A stretch of DNA of 64,000 bases. Source: Rs1 sp034111875 (GTDB lineage Bacteria; Pseudomonadota; Gammaproteobacteria; Pseudomonadales; Balneatricaceae). The notes under the pieces are model-generated. The model did not search any database and had not been told where the DNA came from. It saw only the letters and a program-made list of their open reading frames with translations. Position 1 is the first letter of the stretch. The number at the start of each line of letters is the position of its first letter. Below are positions 56,984-64,000 of the stretch, in pieces. The translations under genes and the position numbers were made by a program. The stretch is from NCBI GenBank assembly GCA_034111875.1, contig JAWUWK010000028.1:11529-75528 (forward strand), in the 5' to 3' direction.

Positions 56984-57877
56984 GTGAAAAATTTTAGTGA
57001 CCAGCTGGAAAAAATCAGATCACAAAATGGCTTTATCGCAGCATTAGACCAAAGCGGAGGAAGCACGCCTAAAGCTTTAGCGCTCTATGGGGTAGATGAT
57101 GGCGCTTGGACAAATGAAGAGGGCATGTATGCGCTGGTGCATCAAATGCGCACGCGAATCATGACCAGTCCAAGCTTTAGTGGTGACCGAGTGATTGGTG
57201 CTATTCTATTTGAAAACACTATGGATAGAGAGGTTGAAACAAAGAGCACAGCAGATTACTTATGGGAAGAAAAAAACGTAGTACCTTTTTTGAAAGTCGA
57301 TAAAGGCTTAGAGGGCGAAGCTAACGGTGTGCAATTAATGAAGCCGATGCCTAAATTAGACGCGTTGCTTTCCAAAGCGAGTCAAAAAGGTATTTTTGGC
57401 ACCAAAATGCGCTCGGTTATAAAACTTGCAGATCCGGTCGGAATCAAAGCAATTGTAGAGCAGCAGTTTGTTGTCGCCAAACAAATTATTGCCGCGGGTC
57501 TGATGCCAATCATTGAGCCAGAAATCGATATTTACTGCCCACAAAAAGCTCAGGCTGAAGATTTATTACTAAGCGCATTAATGGCTGAGTTAGATAATCT
57601 TAATGAAGATCAAGAAGTAATGTTGAAGCTGACCTTGCCCGAGGTTGGAAATCACTACGCGCGGTGTATAGCTCATCCTAAAGTTGCAAAAGTCGTAGCC
57701 CTTTCAGGAGGCTACAGCAGAGATGAAGCTAATCAACGGTTAACCGACAATAGCGGCATGATTGCTAGTTTCTCTAGAGCGCTATCTGAAGGTTTATCGG
57801 CACAACAATCAAGCGCCGATTTTGACGCCAAGATGGATGTTTCTATCGCCGCCATTTATCAAGCATCTTGCAGTTAA
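56984..57877 (+). CDS. class I fructose-bisphosphate aldolase (Fda type)
   Basis: 297 residues, Schiff-base aldolase of the small bacterial type known in Staphylococcus. Hallmarks: GFIAALDQSGGSTPKALALY, MRTRIMTSPSFSGDRVIGAI, LKVDKGLEGEANGVQLMKP, GTKMRSVI, PIIEPEIDIY and the catalytic Lys in MLKLTLPE. GTG start. It acts in glycolysis and gluconeogenesis with the enolase at 40 kb. Single gene; no neighbours to define regulation. Confidence 0.94.
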   Translation: MKNFSDQLEKIRSQNGFIAALDQSGGSTPKALALYGVDDGAWTNEEGMYALVHQMRTRIMTSPSFSGDRVIGAILFENTMDREVETKSTADYLWEEKNVVPFLKVDKGLEGEANGVQLMKPMPKLDALLSKASQKGIFGTKMRSVIKLADPVGIKAIVEQQFVVAKQIIAAGLMPIIEPEIDIYCPQKAQAEDLLLSALMAELDNLNEDQEVMLKLTLPEVGNHYARCIAHPKVAKVVALSGGYSRDEANQRLTDNSGMIASFSRALSEGLSAQQSSADFDAKMDVSIAAIYQASCS

Positions 57878-58032
57878 GCTGCTGACAACTAACTGATTAG
57901 AAAGATATCTAACACTTGAGCTGGCATCTAATTTTACCTCGCCTTAACTTCATAGAGTTAGCCGTATTGAACGCGTTATAGCATTGAGTTCAAACGGCTA
58001 ATTCTCTGAGCTAGTTCACCAATAAAATCATT

Positions 58033-58901
58033 TTAATGATAGCTTTGATGGCGTAACTCATAGGTTAGCCAATTCACAAAATAGCGAATGCGCGTCGACA
58101 TCAGTTTTGCGTGTGAATAAACGATATTGATATCTAAAGGACCTGGTTCGTAATCTTCAAGCACTAAACGCAGTTCTCCACTGGCAAGTTCTCGCTCTAC
58201 TTGATAAGACAGAAACATGCCTAATCCCAAATTTTCTTTCACTATTTTTAAGGCCGAAGTCACATCATTAACAATAAAGGGTCCTTTAATGGGAATCGAA
58301 TGGATTTTTTTGCCTTGATGAAAATGCCAATTATTAATCCAGTGAAATGAATGCAGGGAAAATTAGTAAGATCTTTAGGCTGTGTGATAGCCGCTATTTC
58401 ATTTAAAAATATTGGGGTAGCACATATCCCCCGGCGAACACTGTCAACTTTATTGGCAACCATATTTAAGTCGTTTAAACCCCCAATACGAATCGCCACA
58501 TCTTCTCTCTTCAATTAAATTTATATATTGCTCTGACAATAATAATTCAATACTCACTTTTGGGTGTTGTTTTAGAAACCTTGCAATTAAGGGTGTTATA
58601 AAATTAGAGCCATACACCACTGAAGCGGAAGTTTTTAATCTGCCGCTAGGCGCTTATCTCTAATTCTGACTGTTCAATCTCATATTGAATGCGTCGACAG
58701 CGCTGCAGGTAGCGTTGGCCTTCCTCGGTGATGGTTGTTTTACGGGTCGTCCGATTTCAGTCTGATGTTTAAATGCTTTTCAAGGGCCGCTAATGTCCTC
58801 ACGACTGTCGGCACTGAAGTATTTAGTGCATTCGTTGCTCTGGTCAAACTGCCGCTCTCGATGATCTGCACAAATACTTGCATAGCGATGAGCTTGTTCA
58901 T
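58033..58901 (-). pseudogene. LysR-family transcriptional regulator, multiple frameshifts
   Basis: From the ATG at 58899-58901 the minus strand reads a LysR winged-helix: MNKLIAMQVFVQIIESGSLT, TNALNTSVPTVVRTLAALEK, then TTITEEGQRYLQRCRRI after a frame change. Later pieces carry the effector domain: EDVAIRIGGLNDLN (with VAIR-G as in LysR), CIHFTG, and a last piece LGLGMFLSYQVEREL. At least three or four frame breaks and stops lie between. It diverges from the ferredoxin-reductase remnant, which it probably once controlled. Confidence 0.88.
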
Positions 58902-58922
58902 TTGTTATTACTCCATAAAATC

Positions 58923-59275
58923 ATAGAAGCAGTTAAAGACCGAATCCTATAAAGCAATTGGCAGGTGCGACAAATTCACTACATGAGTTTCGGTAAATCA
59001 ATACTGAATATTGATCTTGGGGTGAAATCATTTTGAAAAAGTCCGGAAAAGTGATTGCTACAGGCTCCAAAAAAACTTTATTAGAGGGGCTTTTGGCGGC
59101 AGAGGTTAAAGTGCCGTTTGAGTATAAAAGAGGCAAGTGTGGTCTCTGTGTAACTGACTGTACTGTGGGAGTAGTAGATCATTGCGATCTATATTTAACC
59201 CGCGCAGAAAAAGCGCAGAGTTTATGCCTTCGTGTCTTTCGTGCTAAAAGTAATACCCTTACTCTAAATATTTAA
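58923..59275 (+). pseudogene. ferredoxin-reductase/2Fe-2S domain remnant (PDR/VanB-type)
   Basis: Only the C-terminal part of an oxidoreductase remains. The first segment, IEAVKDRIL then SNWQVRQIHYMSFGKS, matches the end of an NAD-binding reductase domain. A stop and a frame change follow, then a 2Fe-2S domain of about 80 residues: GKVIATGSKKTLLEGLLAAE, RGKCGLCVTDCTVGVVDH and SLCLRVFRAKS. The first cluster Cys of the usual S-C-R-x-G-x-C-G-x-C is replaced by Tyr. The N-terminal reductase half is gone, since the LysR start lies 22 bases upstream. Very unlikely to work. Confidence 0.8.
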
Positions 59276-59322
59276 ATTCCAAAATCTCTAATCTCTGTCA
59301 GCCTTTAATGAGGAGCCATGCT

Positions 59323-59938
59323 ATGAAAAATTTTTACTGAAATAGCCTTTACCAATGATGTGAATAGCATTCAAAGAGAACAGGGATCGCGAAAAAATTA
59401 TGCCAAAATGGAGCTCAATTCAGCACCGACAAGATTACCTCCTGAGGTGAAAGATTTTATTCAACAAACGGATCTTTTCTATCAGGCATCAGTCGCTTCT
59501 AGTGGTTGGCCTTATGTGCAACACCGTGGAGGGCCTAAGGGATTCCTCAAAGTATTGTCCGATTATCAGCTAGGCTATGCAGATTTTAAAGGTAACAGAC
59601 AATCTCTAAGTGTGGGTAATATTCAAAGCAATAGTAATGTCTCGCTCATCATCATGGATTACCCGCGAAAGAGCAGATTGAAAATTTGGGCCCGTGCTGA
59701 AATAGTCACTAAATCAGAGGCGCCTGAATTGATCCAATAGTTACAAGATATCGAGTATAAAACTTCCCTAGAGCGGGGTATTATCTTGACCGTTGAGGCC
59801 TTTGATTGGAATTGTCCGCAGCATATAAAGCCTAGATTTACCGAAGGGGAAATCGCAGAGAGCTTTGCCCCGTACCAGCAAAAAATTAATCAACTTGAAG
59901 AAGAAATTAAACGTTTCCAAGGGCGTTTACAAAAATAG
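59323..59938 (+). pseudogene. pyridoxamine-phosphate-oxidase-like flavoprotein, frameshift and nonsense mutation
   Basis: An ATG at 59323 with AGGAG upstream begins MKNF and then goes out of frame: the run of five T at 59331-59335 is one too long, and removing one gives TEIAFTNDVNSIQREQGSRK. The body then reads GWPYVQHRGGPKGFLKVLSD and YADFKGNRQSLSVGN, typical of a PNPOx-fold family. An in-frame TAG at 59738-59740 interrupts it, and the same frame continues to VEAFDWNCPQHIKPRFTE and a coiled end, stopping at 59936-59938. Two lesions, otherwise well preserved, so decay is recent. Confidence 0.9.
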
Positions 59939-60031
59939 CCTTACTAAACTTTGCGCTAATCTGTCGAGTAGAATTTTTAACCTTTTTATAACAGTCACCT
60001 AAAAATATCTAATAAATCGGGATGTATTCAA

Positions 60032-60740
60032 ATGAAAAAAATTTAAATGTTGTTAGCGAATGGCGTATAGCCATTAAAAATGTAGGCGTTTACCAATGTT
60101 ATGGGCTGGGCAAAAGTGCTGGGTGAGGAATCTATCGAACTCCCAGACGCCGCGTTGCAGCTTGAACTAAAAACTACCTTCGGTTTGACGCTCAAGCCCT
60201 CTAAACTATTAAAGGAGATTGACTTAAACGATTATGCTGCGCTGCTATTCCCGATGGCTTTTAGCCTTCAGAGTTTTATGTGGATGCCTTGAGTGAAGAG
60301 TTTTTAACGGTAATAAGGCATTTTAACCGAGCTAAAAAGCCGATCGCCAGTATTTGTGTGTCATCACTCGCACTAGGTCATGCGGGAATTCTGCAAGGCA
60401 AGCAGGCGACAATCTATCATCAACAGGGTGGTAAGCGTAAACAACAACTGGAGCAAACCGGTGCTAGGTTTGTCGATCGTCCAGTGATAAAAGACCAGTA
60501 CATTATTACTTCCACAAGCCCAGGAACGGCACTTGAAGTGGCTTTCTTGCTCTTAGAAGAAGTCACTTCAACAGGAAATGCCACAGCGCTGTGAGAAAAA
60601 ATGCGCGTGCCCGTGCCTCCAAAAAGTTGGTACGAAACGCCGCAAGTAGCTTAGCCTTAATTAAGGCCTCTGAAATGGGGCCTAACTCAGATGAAAAATG
60701 GCGATTGTCAGCTACAGTGAGTTACTTAGATGCCACTTAA
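60032..60740 (+). pseudogene. DJ-1/PfpI-family protein, several stops and frameshifts
   Basis: From the ATG at 60032 the frame reads MKKI, stop, MLLANGV, stop, PLKM, stop, AFTNVMGWAKVLGEESIELP, so three early in-frame stops. A frame change near 60262-60280 separates LLFPMAF from FYVDALSEEFLTVIRHFNRA. The catalytic Cys segment SICVSSLALGHAGILQ and YHQQGGKRKQQLEQTGARFV are intact. After a TGA at 60592-60594 the frame continues with MRVPVPPKSWYETPQVA, ending at 60654. A shifted piece (SLALIKASEMGPN...) continues to a TAA at 60740 and may be the original C-terminus. Confidence 0.87.
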
Positions 60741-60823
60741 TTCTAAAAATAAGCGTGCTAGAGTAATAGTACGTATATACTTTTTGGTGGTATAATTTTT
60801 ATTTTTGCTATTTTGAGAGCGGA

Positions 60824-61723
60824 ATGAAAGATATTTACTTTGAACCTAATCGGCGAAAACCTAAACCTACTAAGAAAGTGTTGAACATAGGCACTCACTG
60901 GCTGACAGTCATCTCTCCCTACCTAAGTATGAAACTAGCCAGCAAATTACTGGGCAATCCTTTTAGTCGTCGCGTCTATGAAATGCGCACTGTGGTAAAG
61001 CCTGAATCTGTGGTGATAGCCACCAGTTTTGGTGATATTTGTCTGCATAAGTTTTCACCTAAGACGCAACACTGTGAAAAGCATATTTTACTTTGTCACG
61101 GCTGGGGTGACAGCAGTACACGCTTTACCCAACTCATAAACCAGTTACTATTGTCTGGTTTTACGCTATGGAGTTTCGATCAAGTAGGGCATGGGAAGTC
61201 TAGTGGTAACTACTCTCATCTGTTTGCTTTTATTGAAGGCACTAGGCAAGTGATTGAATATTTAGATCGAGAAAACTGTTCACCTCAAGCGATTGTCGGT
61301 CATTCTATGGGGGCGCTAGGTGTAATGAATCAACCGGCAGAATTGATAGGGACTAAAAAAGTGGTTCTTATCTCTGCCCCGGCATTATTTTTTGAAAATA
61401 TGTATCACGCCGTGGCCAGTGTTGGTGTCGCCAGAATAATGTTAACCAATTTACTTGAGCAGGTCTCGGCGCTTATGGGCACACACTGGAAAACGCTGGC
61501 TCCTCGCGAAAACACTGCCATTATAAATAATAACTTTTTGTTTGTGCACGATACAACGGATCTCACTTGCTCTTATAAGGGGATTAAAAATTTACTTACT
61601 AACATCGAGCATGAATTTTATACCACTGAAAATTTAGGTCATATAAAAATATTGAAAGACCCGCAGATGTTGGCTAAAGTCGCTGATTTTTGTCTACTCG
61701 AAGATTTAATAATGGACAGATGA
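60824..61723 (+). CDS. alpha/beta-hydrolase fold protein
   Basis: 299 residues. The hydrolase fold starts about residue 85: LLCHGWGDSSTRF (oxyanion region), LWSFDQVGHGKSSGNYSHL, nucleophile Ser161 in VGHSMGALG, acid Asp in FVHDTTD and catalytic His in NLGHIKIL. The first 75 residues carry a basic stretch and a hydrophobic segment. The frame is intact in a zone of decayed genes. A TetR-type gene follows four bases later and was probably co-transcribed. The substrate is unknown; esterase or lipase-like activity is the usual guess. Confidence 0.82.
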   Translation: MKDIYFEPNRRKPKPTKKVLNIGTHWLTVISPYLSMKLASKLLGNPFSRRVYEMRTVVKPESVVIATSFGDICLHKFSPKTQHCEKHILLCHGWGDSSTRFTQLINQLLLSGFTLWSFDQVGHGKSSGNYSHLFAFIEGTRQVIEYLDRENCSPQAIVGHSMGALGVMNQPAELIGTKKVVLISAPALFFENMYHAVASVGVARIMLTNLLEQVSALMGTHWKTLAPRENTAIINNNFLFVHDTTDLTCSYKGIKNLLTNIEHEFYTTENLGHIKILKDPQMLAKVADFCLLEDLIMDR

Positions 61724-61727
61724 GTGA

Positions 61728-62388
61728 GTGATTAAAGGTACACTAACGCATGAAAGAATACTCAAAAAAGGTATGCTATATGCACGTCGCTTTGGTTTAC
61801 TTAGCGTTAATATAGGGGAAATCTCCAAGACGGCTTGCTTGTCTCGCATAGGCGTTATCTCGCATTTCGCAGATAATGAAGATATGCAAATAGCTATTCT
61901 TAAATATACCGAAGACTTGTTTATTCAAATAGTGCTAAAAAAATATTACACTGAAAACCCGCTAGATAATCTACATAATTTGAAACGCAGATGGCTAAAT
62001 TGGACAGATGAATTAGGTTTGGATACAGATTATAGCTGTCCTCTTATAAAGGCTGTGGTGGAATACAAAAATAGAGAGTCTAGTTTAATTAAAGAGCACA
62101 TGCAGGATCAGCAACAACGTTTGCTTAACGCTGGAGTAATACAATAAGTGCAAAGCATTGGGCCACTTTAAGGTAACAACCCAATCAGAGGTATTTGCCT
62201 ATGAGTTTTACAGTTTATATTTAGGTCACAATATTCAAATACATTTGGCAAATTCTAAAATAGCAGATAAGTATTATTATTGGACTGTGGATGCGCTCAT
62301 TTTAAGACAGTTAAACTATACATCTGCAGCGATCTTATCTATAACCAGAATCAGTAACTTCACTGTAACATCGAATACAAGCTCTTGA
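61728..62388 (+). pseudogene. TetR-family regulator with apparent frameshift
   Basis: The first part (61728-62147, GTG start) is a TetR helix-turn-helix: ILKKGMLYARRFGLLSVNIG, then ISKTACLSRIGVISHFADNE and a helical continuation to QQQRLLNAGVIQ and stop. Ten bases later the next frame carries GHFKVTTQSEVFAYEFYSLY and NSKIADKYYYWTVDALI, which reads as the usual C-terminal ligand domain of the same family. Together they make about 200 residues. So one indel near 62140 seems to have split the gene. The break may be a sequencing error or real. Confidence 0.72.
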
Positions 62389-62605
62389 TTATGGGTTAAG
62401 CTAAGGATTTAAAATTCCACTTTAAAATCAATGCTATGCATTCTATATTCACTTTGAAATCAGCTATTAGTAATACTGACTTAAAACCATTGTTTAGTTG
62501 TAAGCATAGATATTATGATTAAAAAGATATTATGTTGTGTCTATGTAAAGTGAATCTTATTAAACTTCTTGTTTATTATATGTGCAGTTTTAAAAGGATA
62601 TTAGC

Positions 62606-63325
62606 TTGAAATACTTTTTGATAATTATGATAAATTTTCTGCTGGTGTTTGTGCACATGCCGGTAATCGCAGAAATTTATCAATACACTAATGGTGGAGG
62701 TAAAAAAATATATGTCGATCGGCTCTCGCAAGTACCGGCAAAATACCGAAGTCAATTAAAGACCCGCAACCCCAGTGTTACGCAAGTAAGTGAGCAGCAA
62801 CTACGGCTTTATCAATTAGAAAATAAACTACATGCTAAGCGCATCACTACGAGAAATACTATTTCAAGTTTAACCGCAAAAACTGCGGATTTTACCACCG
62901 ATGTTGCTATCGCCGATAATCAGGTCATCGTTCCAGTATCAATTTTATATGCGGGAAAAAAACAAACGCTTAATTTGTTGTTAGATACCGGCGCCTCCTC
63001 TACTGTTATACATACAACTCGTTTAAAAAGTTTTAATCTAAAGAGTCAAAAATTAAGGTACGCGCAAGTAGCGGGTGGAGGGTTGATTAAAAGTTGGGAA
63101 ATACAATTAAATAAAATCAGTTTCGGACCCTACCAGTATAGCTCAAAAAACGTACTGGTTATCGAGCATAAAGGTGAGGCAGCTTTTGATGGTTTACTCG
63201 GCATGGATCTTCTTCCAAGAAATGATTATCAAATTGATTTTTATGCCAATAAAATTATTTGGGATAAGCTAGGATTGTTCCAAGTACAACAAAAAATCAA
63301 TCGTTTAAAACTAGAGCTTAATTAG
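62606..63325 (+). CDS. secreted retropepsin-like aspartic protease with DUF4124-like N-terminus
   Basis: 239 residues: signal peptide (about 1-22), a DUF4124-like segment (IYQYTNGGGKKIYVDRLSQV and PAKYR, about 24-48), a coiled linker, and a retropepsin-like domain (about 98-225). The catalytic motif is DTGASSTVIH with Asp127, and the second fold half shows FDGLLGMDLL. TTG start with an AAAAGGA ribosome site. Such proteins are single-domain, dimerising proteases in the periplasm or outside; the substrate is unknown. Confidence 0.8.
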   Translation: MKYFLIIMINFLLVFVHMPVIAEIYQYTNGGGKKIYVDRLSQVPAKYRSQLKTRNPSVTQVSEQQLRLYQLENKLHAKRITTRNTISSLTAKTADFTTDVAIADNQVIVPVSILYAGKKQTLNLLLDTGASSTVIHTTRLKSFNLKSQKLRYAQVAGGGLIKSWEIQLNKISFGPYQYSSKNVLVIEHKGEAAFDGLLGMDLLPRNDYQIDFYANKIIWDKLGLFQVQQKINRLKLELN

Positions 63326-63406
63326 GGAGTATGCGAAGCAATTCCTTACGCTTCGCAGAGAAAATATCGGATTTATTAGCATATTTCCTAACTGGTTTAT
63401 TTTGAT

Positions 63407-63794
63407 ATGCAGAAATTATGTCACTCTATTATTCACAAATTCTATGGCAAAAAAACAGATGAGACCTACATTGATGGCCAATACTCTCGTGGTCATGACT
63501 GGAATTCTGCAGGAGGTTTGAGCGTTACCGCCTCATCTTCACCGCTAGTTGTGCCGCTTCCATATTAATTGGCTCACAATGTAGACCTTGAAGAGGCTTT
63601 CGTGGCCTCTCTGTCTAGTTGCCATATGCTGTTTTTCTTGCAAATGGCGGCGAAGAGACTCTGTTGTATATAAGTATTTAGATAATGCGGAAGGGGAGAT
63701 GGAAACGGATAGCGGCGGTCATATGAGCATGAATAAAGTAACTTTAAAAGTGAACCTGATTAGCCACATACCTCCGCTATTGATAACTGATTAA
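63407..63794 (+). pseudogene. OsmC-family protein remnant, stop and frameshift
   Basis: From the ATG at 63407 the frame reads YGKKTDETYIDGQYSRGHDW, NSAGGLSVTASSSPLVVP, then a TAA within PLPY*LAHNVDLEEAFVASL and SSCHMLFFLQMAAKR, with the conserved Cys of OsmC peroxiredoxins. A frame change then leads to YKYLDNAEGEMETDSGGHMS and NKVTLKVN. The C-terminal half with its second Cys (usually ANCFIANS) is missing, with a transposase gene starting 86 bases later. Clearly not functional. Confidence 0.83.
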
Positions 63795-63879
63795 AAAGTC
63801 AGTACTCTATTTATAAACAGTAGTGCACTTGGAGGTCGTTATGTCAATCAACAAAATCTAATATCAAAAGGGCTATAGT

Positions 63880-64000
63880 ATGTTCGATTTTCTCGACAAC
63901 TATGGCACTGAAGAGCAGTGTGAAGCAGCATTATTTAAATGGCGATGGCCTCAAGGTTTCGTTTGCCTTTTATGTAAACATACTCACTATTGTCACCTTA
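63880..64000 (+). mobile_element. IS1595-type transposase, start only (runs off window)
   Basis: The ATG at 63880 begins MFDFLDNYGTEEQCEAALFK and then WRWPQGFVCLLCKHTHYCHL, the N-terminal zinc-ribbon of IS1595-family transposases (E-E-Q-C-x-x-A-L-F-x-W-R-W-P-x-G-F-x-C). The frame is open to the window edge. Inverted repeats and target duplication cannot be seen. It may have truncated the OsmC gene just upstream. Confidence 0.8.

Noticed and set aside
60032..60110. Three in-frame stop codons in the DJ-1 gene as possible recoding or readthrough
   Set aside because: Stops are of two kinds (TAA, TAG), the gene also carries frameshifts, and neighbouring genes are broken in different ways; ordinary decay explains it better.
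63588..63794. 68-codon open frame as a small secreted protein
   Set aside because: Its second half is the shifted tail of the OsmC remnant and its first half is an out-of-frame reading of the same gene.
1..64000. tRNA genes, rRNA genes or CRISPR repeats
   Set aside because: I looked for cloverleaf ends, rRNA-like blocks and regularly spaced repeats by eye in the intergenic regions and found none; a tool-based scan could still find a tRNA that I missed.

Overview
The window reads as a continuous stretch of a gammaproteobacterial chromosome of moderate-to-low GC. The gene content points to the Pseudomonadales/Cellvibrionales side of the class rather than the enterics: a FabY-type ketoacyl synthase, a DUF1820 protein, a long HolD-like protein next to rimI, and a fused APH/P-loop kinase next to mrcB with a TPR lipoprotein. 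The flagellar genes flgO, flgP and flgT suggest a motile, probably aquatic organism. I cannot name the genus from sequence alone. I saw no rRNA, tRNA or CRISPR array.

Layout. 0-9 kb: end of a DUF1820 gene, a lipoprotein, the EF-P lysylation set (epmB, efp, epmA), a holD-like gene with rimI, prfC and a TatD-family nuclease. 9-15 kb: fabY, an OmpA-type lipoprotein, and flgT facing flgO-flgP, with a decayed tandem copy of the flgT 3' end. 15-19 kb: a DUF1244 protein, glnD and map. 19-38 kb: a long run of translation, envelope and replication genes (rpsB, tsf, pyrH, frr, uppS, cdsA, rseP, bamA, lpxD, fabZ, lpxA, lpxB, rnhB, dnaE, accA, tilS). 38-48 kb: pyrG, eno, ftsB, truD, surE, pcm, a DUF368 gene, nlpD and rpoS. 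48-58 kb: APH/P-loop kinase, mrcB, TPR lipoprotein, a membrane protein with hemL, a ClC channel and class I aldolase. 58-64 kb: an accessory zone with decayed genes (LysR, ferredoxin reductase, PNPOx-like, DJ-1/PfpI, TetR, OsmC), an intact alpha/beta hydrolase, a secreted retropepsin-like protein, and the start of an IS1595-type transposase at the right edge.

How it fits together. The 21-38 kb block makes and exports envelope material: UppS makes the undecaprenyl carrier, CdsA makes CDP-diacylglycerol, LpxD/A/B make lipid A, FabZ and AccA feed fatty acids, BamA inserts outer-membrane proteins, and RseP handles envelope stress. The main oddity is what is absent. dxr is missing from between cdsA and rseP, and ispD and ispF are missing from between ftsB and truD, with almost no space left in either place. 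These are three MEP isoprenoid-pathway genes gone from two distant conserved sites, while the isoprenoid consumer uppS is intact. The simplest reading is that the lineage has replaced the MEP pathway, most likely with mevalonate enzymes encoded elsewhere. skp is also missing from between bamA and lpxD. The right end of the window is being eroded: at least six genes there carry stops, frameshifts or deletions.
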